This document shows positions 21,981 to 36,200 of a DNA stretch of 64,000 bases, piece by piece; the stretch's first letter is position 1; each line of letters starts with the position of its first letter. The notes under the pieces were generated by a model. The model was not told where the DNA came from. It was given only the letters and a program-made list of their open reading frames with translations, and ran no database searches. The translations under genes and the position numbers were made by a program. Where the stretch lies: NCBI GenBank assembly GCA_964019055.1, contig OZ025215.1:5213001-5277000 (forward strand). The letters are read 5' to 3'. This stretch comes from Anthopleura xanthogrammica. Its lineage: Eukaryota; Cnidaria; Anthozoa; Actiniaria; Actiniidae.

Positions 21981-22196
21981 TATAGGAAATCGCACGACCT
22001 CGAGTACAATTTGGAAATTAATAGGTACGAGTAATGTTTTGAAAGTTCTTGTAATTGCACGAGCCTTTAGGCGAGTGCAATTAAAGAACTTTCAAAACAT
22101 TACGAGTGCCTATTAATTCCAAATTGTACGAGAAGATCGTGCGATTTTTTATTTATAGTTCACTCGACAAAATTTTATAAAACATGCGAAGCGAAG
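21981..22196 (+). repeat. 216-bp direct repeat, left copy (itself palindromic)
   Basis: Nearly identical to 22769-22984, with two or so substitutions and equal length. Internally AATTAATAGG and AAAGTTCTT...AAGAACTTT arms fold on themselves. It flanks a truncated LINE. Confidence 0.8.
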
Positions 22197-22696
22197 AATG
22201 ATCACGTGACTCCGCTTCTTAGAGATCTACATTGGTTGACAGTCAAGAACAGGATCATATACAAGATCTGTCTTATTATGTATAAAATTTTCAAAGGAAT
22301 TGCACCAATTTATCTTTCTGTCTTGATGCAGCCATACAAACCTCCTCGAAACTTGCGATCGTCAAGCAAGTCCCTTTATGCAGTGCCTGCATCCCGATCA
22401 GTTACTTTTGGTGATAGAGCTTTCTCTATAGCAGGACCGAAAATCTGGAACTCATTACCTGAAGAACTGAAAAACTCACAAACTGTTGATATTTTTAAAT
22501 CGAAATTAAAGACATATCTTTTTAATAACTAAAGATTAGATTATAATCATTATCTTAGGCCTTTAGAATGGTTGTTCTTAATTTATTTTTCTCTACCTAT
22601 TTAACAATTTTCTCTATATCTTATCTTGGTTATATATTAGTATATATTTAAATTTGTAAAAAGCATTGAGTTTTTGAAATGCGTTTTTAAGAAATA

Positions 22697-22767
<71 letters not shown>

Positions 22768-22768
22768 G
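22197..22768 (+). mobile_element. 5'-truncated LINE tail
   Basis: Contains a 108-residue frame (22206-22532) of the type found at the C-terminus of CR1/L2-like reverse transcriptase ORFs: TPLLRDLHWLTVKNRIIYK, then FGDRAFSIAGPKIWNSLPEE and FKSKLKTYLFN. An AATAAA signal at 22693-22698 and an (ATT)n tail at 22701-22767 follow. It is bounded on both sides by 216-bp direct repeats. Confidence 0.75.
22701..22767 (+). repeat. (ATT)n tail of the LINE
   Basis: About 22 uninterrupted ATT units directly after the polyadenylation signal. Confidence 0.9.
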
Positions 22769-22984
22769 TATAGGAAATCGCACGACCTCGAGTGCAATTT
22801 GGAAATTAATAGGTACGAGTAATGTTTTGAAAGTTCTTGTAATTGCACGAGCCTTTAGGCGAGTGCAATTAAAGAACTTTCAAAACATTACGAGTGCCTA
22901 TTAATTCCAAATTGTACGAGAAGGTCGTGCGATTTTTTATTTATAGTTCACTCGACAAAATTTTATAAAACATGCGAAGCGAAG
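22769..22984 (+). repeat. 216-bp direct repeat, right copy
   Basis: Same start (TATAGGAAATCGC) and end (GCGAAGCGAAG) as 21981-22196. Confidence 0.8.
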
Positions 22985-24166
22985 GCATTCATTCATCTTC
23001 ATTGCCTTTGCTATAACCGACCCTTCTCCAAGAACGCTAAGTCAAGAACAGCATAGAAAGTGTTAACGTTGCTGTAAAACCTTTTTAGATTAGTATTTTA
23101 TGTATGATTTGAACTACAAAATACTAGAAAATAATTTTACATCTCAAGTAAAAAGCCATTTTAATGCATGTTTACAACTATTGAATGACAGTACTGACAG
23201 CTAAACAGCGAATCAAGAAGCGACTTTTCTTTGAAAACGTACTGTGTGAAAACTAAGCGAAAGTTGAGAGTTTACAGTTCGCTAATATAAGTTTTTTTCC
23301 TCTTAGCATTTGCTAATAACTGCAAAAACACAATTTCAAAAATACTTTCTTTGAAAACAAGTTAGCTGGACAACATCAAAAGGGATAAAAGCGACAAATA
23401 TGTCGTTCAAGTTAAAAGTTTTGAAGTACAGCTTGCCGTGAACGAGTCGCCAGTGATCAGACCATGTGCTTTGGATATTATTCCCTCCTGTAGCTTGAAG
23501 AATTTCGCTGCTATTTTCTTTGAATGGCGAATTATCTGAAGATTTTATTATTTCAAGACTGGATTGATAACTTAGGATCAATTAACTTGTGATAAATAGC
23601 TGAATTCGTCTCTCTACAACTACTCGACAGTTTGCCGGTAAGATTTGATCTTAACTATTTTCAAAACAAAAATCGAGCCTCTACTCGCTGTGTTTTTTCG
23701 CTAAACGGAAAGAAATTTGCTTTAAAACTATTGTTAGCTGTTTTCTACATATTGTACAATTATTGTAGTTGTGGTGTTGAATTTATTTTTCGAGAAGACA
23801 ACAGAAGACAACAGGTAGTAAAACGAGAACATTCAAAACTCCAACTCAAATTGTTTGGCGAAAACTAGAAAGAAAAAACTACTTTCTACTACAAAACATG
23901 ATTTATTAGGTCTTGAATTTGTCTAGTTATCATAATTTGAGGCCTTCCTATGTGTGTATTGAACAGTTTTCTGAAATTTTTGCATTTTAATCTATAAAAC
24001 ACTGATTTTTTTTGGAATTTCACTCATTTCACTGGGGAAATTTGCCGCTTTTGGCCGTGTTTCCATAGCGACCTAATTGGTACTCCCGCGGAGTACCAAT
24101 TAACGCTTTAATTGTACTCCTCTAGACCAATCAGAATCGAGTAATTTTGTCGAGTGTACTATAAAT
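22939..24166. mobile_element. Possible 1.2-kb inverted-repeat element
   Basis: ATTTATAGTTCACTCGACAA at 22939 is inverted at 24143-24166 with one mismatch over 24 bp. Inside are two short frames (23336-23581 minus, 23632-23868 plus) that are not recognised, and the small palindrome GGTACTCCCGCGGAGTACC near 24080. Confidence 0.45.
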
Positions 24167-24213
24167 GGTGAAACCAGTATTTATCAGTGTTCTACAGAAA
24201 TGTTTAAATAAAT

Positions 24214-27200
24214 TCATAAAGCTTCTAAAATATCCTGTACTCGTGCGACAGAATGTCTTGGGTCTCCCATAAGAAAACTGTACAGTCCTGGTTTGTGTTT
24301 CTCTGCACGGACTAATACGATGAAAAAGTCTGCTTCTGTTGTCAACTGCAAATCGTGTCTCAGCTGACGCTTGGTTGTCTGTTCAAGGGCTATGCTTCCT
24401 TTGGAGCTAACAAAGCGAAAAGACAAGAATTACTGGTTGAAACATAGGCTAGAACATAAGAAGACAAAAAAGAAACGACGTACCAAATTCATGCTACAAC
24501 TTAATTACAGCACTTCCCAATCACACGCGCAAAATCGTACAATTTGCCGTCGCGACAAAATCAAAGTGTTTCCAGAATATCGTCGGGAAAAATGTTCTTT
24601 TAAGAGGGGGATTTCATATATAAAGCCTTTTTCACACTATCGACGCTAGCATAAGCATAGCTACATACGCAAGCGCAGATACTGTCTTTCATGGTTAGTT
24701 AACCCCTTTATATTTGGACAGAACAAAACATTCAGTCATCCTTAAAGTATTATCTGCGCTTGCATATGTCATTATGCTTATGCATGCATCGCTAGTGTGA
24801 ACCAGGCTTTAGTGTATTGTGGGGGGGGGGGGGGGGGGCGTCGACAAAATCACGTTTTCCAAATTTTACTCAATTCTCCTTCCTGGGTTGCCAAAAATAT
24901 CATATTATATCTGCATTTTACTGATACAGGAGAAACATAAAGACAGATAATTGGAAGGTACTGTTACTAGAGTGGGCTGCCACGGGTAATATAAAATATA
25001 CCCCATAGTAAATGGGCTTGTATGTAATTTAAGCCAGTCAGAACGGCTCAGCGATTCTCCGCCATCGTGTAAATCATATTGGGGGGGCCTCCTACCTTCG
25101 GCAGGACGTACCGGCAGCGTTTGCAGTGTGGCAAGTTAGCGTCGTGTTGGCCGGTGTTTTCGAGCGAGTTTTGTCTCTCCCCCTCCCTCCTCTTGGTCTT
25201 AGGTCGACCGGAGGTAAGTGTATTCCACTGTTAGACAGTGTGACGGGTATCGGGTGGTGAGCTGTGGCCAGGTTACCATGGTTCCTACAGGGTTTGGCGT
25301 GGTCTGGCGTGCTCATCTTCACCCCGGCATCTAACCCAAAACGTGACGATGAGTTTTAACTTACGATTTAGCTTCTACGTATTTAATAAGAGCCAGAGCC
25401 TTTCGATCGAGGATCCGTAAAAAGCTTGATATGGAACCTTCTCTAACATCACATACTGCGGGTAACAAGCTGATCTATAAATAATCAAAATGGTACTGTT
25501 AGAGAGACCGCTCTCGGTAGAGTCTTACCAGGTCTTTATTAGCTCAACTCTTCTAACCATCTAATTAAATGGAGAATACGAACTTTATTTTATAATTATC
25601 ATTTGAAAGGTGTCCATCTAATGTATCTGTAATTTATTTCAAATAGGCTCTGGGGAGATTTGGAATTACTAACTTGATGGATCCATTTGCCTTACCATCT
25701 TCCTCATGGGGTGCAGGGGTGTGACGCGCAATTAACTTGCAATTTTGCTAGGCTTAATAGGCATTTGATACGTCCTGCTAGGTCTAATAGCCTCTCACAA
25801 CTCCACCTCCTCGTGGTGTACCCTGGGGAACCTGGCCTTGCGGCAGGGTGAGCTAACGGAGTAATGACGCCAGAAATGTGAAGTAGTCTCTTTCTTTCTG
25901 GAATAGCTGTTAAAAGGCAACTGGAAAAGTCCGATGTTCTTGAAACATAATTGCTATTGTTAATATCAGGAATAATGTTTTGTTTTGTTTTGTTTTTGTT
26001 TTTAAAGGTTGTTATTAATTAATATACACTAACCATTAAGATTTTTTTGTGAGATGAAACCACGAGGTATGAAATGCACATCAATTAGGAAATTAAAGAA
26101 GAACTATCATGATTTCCGACTTGGGACCATCAATGTAAGAACGTGCAAATGTGAAAGCCGGTAAACTAGCTGATTGTGTGACACAATGCAAGAACCTATT
26201 ACATGATCTTGCATGTATGCAAGAAGTACGACAGAAAGGTCATGGTGAGATATGAATGGCGTGGAACTGACGATATACAGCTGTTACTGTCAAGCTGAAG
26301 ATTATGCTGATGCCACTAAAGAATATTTCTATCGAATACTCGATTAGCTTATAAAAAAGATGAATAAAGATCACCCATCATTCAAAATAATTGTGGCTGG
26401 TGAATTCATTGCAACTATTGGACATGATCGTGACCCTAAGAAATGGAATAGTGTTGGTCCGTATAATGATGAAAAACAAACAAGCTTTAATGGAGCCAGA
26501 CTTATCGAAACTGATGAGAATGGACTCTATCTAATGAATACAATTTTTGCAACAATATCAAACGAACATAGATGTCAACCTTGGATACAAAGAAGACTTT
26601 ACTACATGGTAGCTGGATGCATGTATATAAAACGTGCAACTAAGAACTGCAGAGTATATCCAATGCAAAGCCATCCCTTCGAATCGGATCACCGAATTGA
26701 AGTGCTACATGCACGTTTTTCAACAAGAAAACAAGTAAAAGGGATCTTACACAGTTATCTTACTAAGTAAGTTACTTAGTCTACTTCTTCTACAGTTTAT
26801 CCAGACATCCGACGTTTGAGAGATGACTCCATAATTCAATAACAATACCATGCAAAACTTGATCGGCTCCTTGACACTGAGCCCACGGTACAATAGATCG
26901 ATGAAATAGAGGAGTTGTTGGTAAATGCCATCCATCTTGCATCAGATGAGGCAATTCCATCAAGATTGAACTAAAAATGATATTAAAAAACCATGGACAA
27001 ACCCTAAGTACCACGAACTTCTATTAAAACACCGTAATGAGAAAGATCCACTCAAGAGAAAAGTTTTAGCCTATGAAGTTAGAAAGTTACGCACTAAGCT
27101 CAAAAACACGTAATTTGAGAATAAAGCAAACTAATTAAACATCGAAAGTGAACAACGTGATGCTGAGGAAGAATTCAGGTTAATAAAACAGTATACATCA

Positions 27201-30200
27201 TAGGGAAGAACAACCAAGCTATTAATTCAATCAGCGAAATTAGAAGAACACTTCTCCAAACATTTTGGTACTCAAAGGCCATATTTACTACCGCCACATG
27301 ATTTACCTACCATTAAGACCTCAGCCCCTCACCGTGCTGAAATTTGCGAGAGTATGAGAAGACTAAAAAATGGTAAATGTCACTGCGGAGACAAGATATA
27401 TGCAGAACAATTGAAGTACTCAAAGTCAGAAGGTTTGTTGAAGCATATTGTGTTTTTGATAGGATTAGTATGGACATCACTCCAAGTACCAACCAAAAAT
27501 AATTGATAGCTAGCATATAACATGCCTACACAAGAGGGGTCTGAAATCACTTGCAGAGAACAGAGAGGCACGGGTGGTGTAGCGGTGAGAGCGCTTGCCT
27601 CTCACCAAGGAGGCCCGAGTTCGAGCCCCGCTGGGCTTGTTGTCGTATGTGAGTAGAGTTGTTTTGTTGGTTCTCTCCTGTGCTTCGAGGGTTTTTCCGG
27701 GTTCTCCGGTTTTTCCTCCCTCGATCTTCTAAATTCCAATTATTTGTTTGTTTGTTTATTTATTATAGAGATCTAAGTATCATCGCAACCATGTCTCAAT
27801 TGGTATCTGGGATTATCACCAATCGATTAAAGGAAACATATGAACAAATTCTAATGCCAACACAATTTGGTTTTCGAGAGAATAGGTAAACATGTGACGC
27901 CATATACATTCTGCGTCATGTGCCTGAAAAGTCAAGAAAATCAAAAACGCCAATATTTATAGCCTTCGTTGACCTTAATGCAGGATCCTACGTGAAAAAT
28001 CAAATTTGTCCATTTTCTCGCCCCCCGACATTGGTTTCAGTGGCACCCCTTCTTCTTATGTCTACTCTATGCCAAGTTTGGTGCTTGTACATAATTTGTC
28101 ACGACCTCGGCCTTTTTCGGTGTTAACAGACCGGACTGCAAAGTCATAGAAACACTTTGATTGACAGCATTCCATTGACATCATATTGTTTTCGCAATTC
28201 AGATCGCTAGGGAATCATTTATTTGTTTAATGATTATGCAAGACACGCGAATATCGATATAACTCAAACAAAGAAATTATTCCCTAGGGATCTGAATTGG
28301 GAAAACATTACGCAAAAGCTAAATCGGTCTATAGAGCTAATTGAATGGGGGGAAAACGACTTCCGGGTCCAAAACGAAATGCAGTTTTATAAAGATCCGC
28401 CACCTGGTTGGCTCAGTTGGTTGAGCATCAGACTTTTTTGCGGGAGGGTCTTAAAATAACTGAGAAGGTGCTGCCTTTGTAATAATATCTACAAATGGTT
28501 AGACCTTCACGTTGCTCGGATGACCACGTAAAATACCACTGAGGACGTAACGAAACCCTGGCAGTGGCCATCCTCAGTGTCTGCCCTTTACTAATGATTT
28601 CTTAATGGGTTGATTGTAGGATGGGGATGGGAATTCTAAGGACTTGAGAATTGGTGCAATGTACCTCGAAGGGGACCCCGTGTCCTATTGTACAGTACCA
28701 GCCTGCGGGGAAATCCTCAAATGATGATAATACAAAATTTTCTTACTTTTTCTTCATTACAGGATTTTTTGTCCAAATTCCTAATTGTTTCAGGTGGAGG
28801 TTCAATCATTGAGAATATTTGTCGCTTTATTTTAGCGTTTTCAAAAGCAATTTGACCCGGAAATACGTCACACCTTAACAGCTTTATTCAGGGAAGCGCT
28901 GTAAGAGGGTGCATGACCATGCTTATCGCCGATTCCGACGAACTGCGACTTTGAATAATTCGTTGGCACCAATTGTAGACGTCAATCATTCAAGTGACGT
29001 CACACTCGCTCGGTAACTTCCTTGTTTAGTTTAGTCGAAACATGCCGTGCAGTTTTCTAGAGCTTTGCGAATGGCTTTTCAAATAACTTTAGAATACAAC
29101 CCATCAGAATTACTATAGAATTCCAAACGACCAAGCATTCAGGAAGATTTACAAAGTGATTTCAAGTTAAATAAAAGAATTAAAAATAAATAAACAAATC
29201 CCTTTATTTAAGTGTCTAGTCGAGCTAGCGCTTTCACACTAATTGGGGACACTTTTCACTCACACACACTAGCTACCACTACATTCAGTATTTTATGCAC
29301 ACAACGCTCACTCACATGTTGGTTTTTACGGAGGGAGGAAACCGTAGTACCCGGAGAAAACGTATACCCTCGTAGCACAGGAGAGATTTCTAATTAGGCC
29401 CAAGGTCATTAAGGACAAAACTCTAGTTTTTACGCGTCGGATTACAGAGAAATGCATGGCAGGTGAGTGACCTACAGTTACTTCAAACTGTATTTTTACC
29501 GTTCCTTTATAAATATCACAACCAGATTTCACACAGACTGGAAAGTTTCATGAGATTCTAATGAATGCTTAATTATTTATCAATTTTTGGTGGCGAAATA
29601 CTCAATCGTGACATTGACAACTGAGCGCGGGCTTCTCCTGTCTCGATGTTCTGTGATTGACTATGAAAAGGCTTATTCCAGGAAATGAACTTGAAGTCGA
29701 CTATCAAAAGAATTTGGAACGATTTTTGGCATGGAGAAAAGTCGACAGTAAAAGAAGAAAATATACAGTGAAAAGAAGATAATTATAACAAGCTACAGAA
29801 CCTTAGAACCTCATGTTTCTTTAGTTAAATTCTGTACGCTAAAGTCTCTCCTGTCGTATTGATTCTTCTTCTTTCAGTTCTCTTCTACCATAATAGCAAA
29901 GCTTTAGGAAAACTGCAACTGAGGCATGTTTCGACTAAACTTTCTTGCTCGGAAGCGAAGCACAACAAGCCAGTTGTTGAGCAAGTGTGACGAAGTATTC
30001 AAAGTCTAGCAGTCTCAGTAAGTCATCGAAACTGGCGGTAATGTGCATTACGTTTTTTATCAGCTAGCTCGCATTGCAATGGTTTTCTTTTTCTTTTTTG
30101 CCAACTCGAAGTAAAAGCAAATTATAACAAAATGTTTTCATCGACTCACGTCATTCATGAGAGTTTGAACGAAGAGACCAATGTCGTCCATAGGATGGAA

Positions 30201-33200
30201 AAGCCCCCTGTGAAGATAAATTTTTTTTTAGTGTTATTACCAAATTCTCCTAATTCAGTAACTATTAATTTGGATAGGTAAGAAAAAATGTATTGGATTT
30301 GGGATGGTGTTACGAATAAAGTCCTACTGGAAGTGCTGTTCATTGATTCATCTGCTTGGCTTTTTCAACAAGATTGTTTACTTTTTAAACTGGCGTCGGA
30401 ACCAGGGTTGAATCTAGACACAACCTATAACCAGGTGATTTCGCTTATCTAAGGCCGAAGAAATTAGCCAATCAATGTTTCCTAGTTTCAGGTTTTCGGC
30501 TCGATTTATAACAGCTTTTGCTCGAAAATAAATAAAATAAAACTCATCGGTGGAAAGATCCACCAAATAAATACCTTTTAGAAAAAGCTTATTTCGTCGC
30601 TGATGGTGGAAAATATTTTATTTTGACAAAAGATTATCTATTTTTAGATAATAGATAACACTTGGAAATTTTCGCTGTGACAAACAATGCATTGCTAGCC
30701 TATATTCCAAATCACCTGGAAATCACCTGGCCTTTGATTCCTATGACGTCCGAAACCGCGCCCCCAAAAACGCACCTTTAATCCTAACCCTAACCTCATG
30801 ACGTTTCATACCGAAACTACCACAATCCTTTTCAAAATCCCTTTTCATATTCAAATGTAAAAATCTCCTTTGAAAATACCAAGAAAATAGTTAAGATTAT
30901 CAAAACAAACAATGCTTTTGAGGCCTGCTCCAACTTTTACGGTGTATGTAATTTCTAATCAGTAAAAGCTAAAAACATCGAAATTCGTCAACTTATCCTA
31001 AATTTTATCAGGGAACATTTTTAACATAATGCGTCATGTTCAATAACTTTGATGTTTCCACGGTAACCACTTTGTCACAGGTAGGTTTTCGCTAATTTCG
31101 GTTTTGGAAATTAAATTTCCAGGTTTACTTGTAGCGATTGTAGTATTCTGCCTAATTCATTACATCTTATCGAATTACATGAAAATTTTATAAATTAAAG
31201 GTAATTTATGCCAAAACAGCAAATTTATTCCTAACAAAACAAAAATTCAGCGTAACTTCATTTATTCCAACCAGAAACACTAAAAAGATATAGTAAAATA
31301 CCTATTTACCTAAGAAAGTTATTTTCGATCGAACAGGATCGGAATTTAGTGAATTTTATTGCATCCGAGAGATAATGACGTATCTACGACGTCATAAATC
31401 GTTACCATGGAAACAAGTTAATAACCTATAACTTTTCGGCTTTTTTTGCTTCATATATACGTATTTCTGAAAATTCCAGCCGCATATCAGTATTATGTGT
31501 TATTAAAACTTTAAGCATTTTTCAATATATTATATATAACTTCTTTGCTGTTGCTAATGACGACAGGCATCTTGGCAGACATTAACCTTTCAATAAACAT
31601 ATCTCTTAAAGTTTTGTGTCATACAATCAATATTGGAGAGAATATCAAATCGAGAATATCAAATTTCAGCTAATATAATCAACTAAGTGACGTCATGATG
31701 ACGTGATATTACGTCATGATGACGTGAATTACGTCATAATGACACCAAAGTTCTCATAGTAACGTAATTTCTTATGTACATCCTTCCCTGTAAATTTGGT
31801 GGTCATACAGCGAGTAGTAAGAGTTACAGGGGCAGGCCCGCAAAAGCCCTTTCCCCGGTCCAAGGTAGCGGAAAAAAGCCCGGTCTGAATATGGTTAAGT
31901 AGTAATGAAAGGCGTTTGTGGCTATGCTATTTTTAGTATGTAAACTTTGCAAAGCTGAAAAAGAACCTGAAAGCAACTCACAGGGATGGATAGATAGGTG
32001 CATCTTCTTGATTCTTCCAGATTAACGCCAGTTCAATGTCCAAGAATTCTTGCCGTATAACGCAGTGCTCATGATATGGGCAGGTTTGTTTGACTTCCAT
32101 TTTGTCGACATCAATGATAGTGGAAGGAAATTGGCTGGTAATAATCCCCTTGACAGGCAGAGAAAAGGAACCGTCTTCATCCTACCACAAGAAAAGTTAC
32201 GTGAATAAAAATAAAAATAGCCGGGCAATGTGACACTCAGTTCACGAAACATCTAATAAGAATTATTGACTGAATATCTCTTTAAAAACAAGACTAAAAT
32301 AACTAAAACTTTTCATGATTAATCTAATGGTATAAACAGACATGAGCAAAGTTATAGTTGCCATGGAAACACACTTGCACTCAAGCTCTTTGCAACAAAA
32401 TTACAAAATATTTTTTTCCACTTTATCTTATTAGCACTGTTGAAGAAATGTTTCTAAGATTGATCTTCCCCATGGTCGTATAGTAAGTCAAGTTGACGCG
32501 GGAATGAAAACTTGTGATTTTAGCACAGGGAGCCAAATATATTTAGATAAAAGTAAAAGGTGAAAATAAAATCGGAAAAAAATCGCGTTTAATTGTTGTT
32601 GTTTTTTAATTCTTGGTCAAGATAATGTCCTCTATAATACGAACGAGCAAAAACAATCCGTAAAAAATGCACTATAACATTTTTTTTCGCGGGCGCCTTT
32701 GTTTTCCTATATAATTTCCCTATGGTATCCTATGTGTGGATTTGGGTCAATATAATTTAACAAGGGAGCAAAGTCAAGTCGTCATCTTGAACAACACAAC
32801 ACACTTTAAACCACGATTTCACCTTCTTTTAAAACACAAACTCCCGAAAAAACTTGACCAAAGGATGGGGGATTCCTTTTTTTATTTTGATCTTCCTTAC
32901 CGATTTCTCGGAACGAAATTTTCGTGCAGAAAATTTTTCGCTGGCTGAAGATTTTCTGACTATCTTCTGTACGGAGTGTTACGTGGCGCAGGACTGGAAC
33001 GAGACCAATTTTGACCTCACTACACTCTCGCTTAGGCATTTTGTCACTTGTACAAAACCCACCACCAACCACCCCACACGGCTAGTTTTGCATCTTGGGA
33101 CAGAAGAACTTCTTAGAACACAAGAGGAAAAGGATCTCGGAGTAATCATCTCAAGCAATCTCTCCTGGGACACTCACATTCATACCATCACAGCTAAAGC

Positions 33201-36200
33201 CAACAAGCTTCTTGGTTTACTCAAGAGAACATGCCCAAAGCTAACGGACGTCAAATCTTTACTTGGCGCTCGTGAAATCACAACTGAATTATGCTACAGA
33301 AGTATGGTCTCCAAGACATGTTAAGCTGAAGGCAGAGATCGAAAGAATCCAACGAAGAGCCACAAGATGGATTCTCAGGACCAAGATTGGCGAAATGTCT
33401 TACAAGGAAATTGCGCTGGACTTTCTTCCTCTTTGCTATGGCAGACATGCAGATGAAGGACTTGTTCTTTTTCTATAAGGCCTTATTTGGACAGATCGAT
33501 CTTAATGTTTAGAAATTCGTGTACATGAATCACATATGCCCTAAATTGCTATAAAAGCTCATGATCCTTCGTGAATAATACTTAAACTTAAGGAACATAT
33601 CTCTTGAACAGGACTGAGTTACTTAAAATCATGTGCTTCTTTATATTCTATTGAAGATAAACCGGTTTTTTTTCGGCGCTATTTTTTGTGAACCTTCGAG
33701 TAATGAATTTTTAAAATCCCTACATTAGTGTAGATGTGCCGCTCGTGTGCTCGTCAACAATAGTAGGCACCGTCCTTTTAAAAGAAAAGCAGTTATGTTT
33801 CTAAGGAGCATGCGTACAATGTTTTCTGAGGTCACCCATTGCTTAATACGGGCATCCCACATTGATTAGCAGCTTGGAATTTTGTCTGCGCATGCGTCAA
33901 AATACTGTTAATATGTTTACATGTGGGCTACCTGCGTTACGCGCGAAACTTGAAAAGCAGAAACAAGTATGGCATTTAGTTTTAAACGACTGTTTTTGGA
34001 CTTTTTGGTCCTTTTTGGCTGTCATTATTTCTTCACTTAAAGCCTATCAAAAAGTGTCGGTTTAGTCAGTCGTCAGCTATGAGAAAAACTAGGATCTAAA
34101 CAGAATTAGTAAAATTCTACTACTATACTATTGCAAATCCTGCATTCTGATTGGCTAACGTACTCACTATCTATCAGCCGATAGATAGTGGGTAGAGAAA
34201 GCCGGACTTGTTTTGAAAAAATGGCGGCTTTTCCTTCGCGCTTTTGTGAAGTTTAGTTTAGTTTAGTATAGTATAGTTTAGTTGAGATTTTTACTAAAAC
34301 AATTAGAAGACTCACTCTCGATTTCTATCGGCTTTGATAGTTGACTCGGGGCCGAAGCCCCTCGTCAACTATCAGCCGATAGAAATCTCGAGTTCGTCTT
34401 CTAATTGTTAAATATAAACAATGTTGCCCATTTTTTTCAAACCTGCTTCCAGCAGTAGGCTGAGGCGGATAACACTCTTCGGGGTATGCATAATTTTTCA
34501 TATCATACGATATATGAATCCAATAACTGTTTTATTATTCATTCAAAAAATTTTCAATTCATTCATTTAAGAAAGCATTTCAGATAGGTTTGCAAACCTT
34601 CCCTGTTGGGAAGCCATCTTTGTTTGGCGGCTATGGTGACGTCAATCGTCCAATAACTCACATCTTTTAGTTATTGGACGAATGACGTCAATCGTAAAAT
34701 AATCAAAAAAATATTGGAAGAATGACGTTTCTTTCCAAATTTGGTCAGTCAATGCTTGTTATGAAAAATTAACTGGAGGCTGTGGGCCAATCAGAAACGG
34801 GGAAATATTTTGAATAAATAATAATTTTTAATATATGTTTTGTGAACTGACTGTGTCCACACAGTGATGTCGTCAGCGGCTTAATTGCATATTTGGAAAA
34901 CAGTTAATATCTCTGGAATTGCAAGAGATATCAAAAAACTGTAGAAGCCGTTCTTGGAAGGAGATTTGTTTCATTTTATAAGCAATTTAACTTTAAGTTA
35001 GTTGTAGATAAAAGTTCTTATAGGTTCTTTGGTATATAAACCAAATATACCTTAAGAGAATTTAAAATATAGAAAATCATTGTAGTAGGGCCTAGTGGTT
35101 TCTACTGAACAATTTACGCGACAACCACCAATACCCTGAAATACACTACTCCCCTCCCTTAGCGAATTGAAGTGCAGGAATTTCTTATGTTGCTTCCTTA
35201 AAAAAGATAAATCAAATCAATCTGAGATTATGACCATCATGGTAAAATAAAGTAAGCTATACCTTCAGTAGGCCTTGCACATACAAGTCTGGGTCATATA
35301 CATCGTGTAGCTTTTCTTTGCTTTCCACAGCATATCGTGATCTACTTCTCTCTTCTTGTGATAAGAACAAGCCAAGGGTGTTCACCATCTGTCATAATTA
35401 AATATGAATACACTTTAGCTGCCTTATTACATGAAATGTTTACATGAATAATTACGTTTTTTTTTCAAACTTTCTCAAAAGATTGATTTTTACCTGTGGT
35501 TTTAGGAAATTGAAAGAAAAATATAGAATCCCGTGCAAAATTTGGATTTTTTTCCCTGTTGAAGCTGAAAACCTGTATGGTTCCTCAATAAAATTCCGAA
35601 GCTTATTATGCGGTTTTGCGCGGTTTTTGTGCGCGCGCACATCGTGGGCTCAAGTTGAACGTTCAAAAGTAGTCAGTCACCTTATACATTGAATTTTTGA
35701 ATCCATTAAAAAATAACCAGAAAGTGTTTACAATAGCGAAGCGCACAGTTATTATTAATAGCCAAAACTCAGACAAACAAACCAAAACTGAATCTTGAGG
35801 GATTTGTAAATATCTCATTTTCTTTTGTTTTGAATGCAAGAATGCTAAGAAGAAAATCATAAACTCAGACAAACCTGAATTCTGACGTCATCTGTGCGCT
35901 TCGCTATTAGAAACATCTGTTTACAATTAGATCCACATACTGTATGTGAGTTTTACATAATAAATGTATCAGCTTATCTGCACTAAAATATACAAACTAA
36001 TACGGTTTTTTCTTCTGTTTATTCTCAATTATTAGTGTACGATAAAGCGATTATTGGATTCTTTGGTCTCATGATATTATAAATCGTCAAGAACTCATGC
36101 TGTGTTATCGACTAAAAAAAGGTTTAAAACCGTATCGAGCTTACGTGATAGTTAATTATATCATACTAAACCTCATTAAGAAATGTTGATTATTGGTAAG

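Noticed and set aside
23336..23868. Two short frames as host genes
   Set aside because: Lie inside a likely 1.2-kb inverted-repeat element and show no recognisable domain.
25092..25322. 76-residue minus-strand frame in GC-rich sequence
   Set aside because: Probably leader sequence of the nearby LINE; no domain and no exon borders fitting C9orf72.
29935..30060. Minus-strand frame [19 protein letters not shown] as a missing C9orf72 exon
   Set aside because: It lies in an inverted repeat with 29030, and exons 30150-30207 and 25365-25474 already join in phase with better family match.
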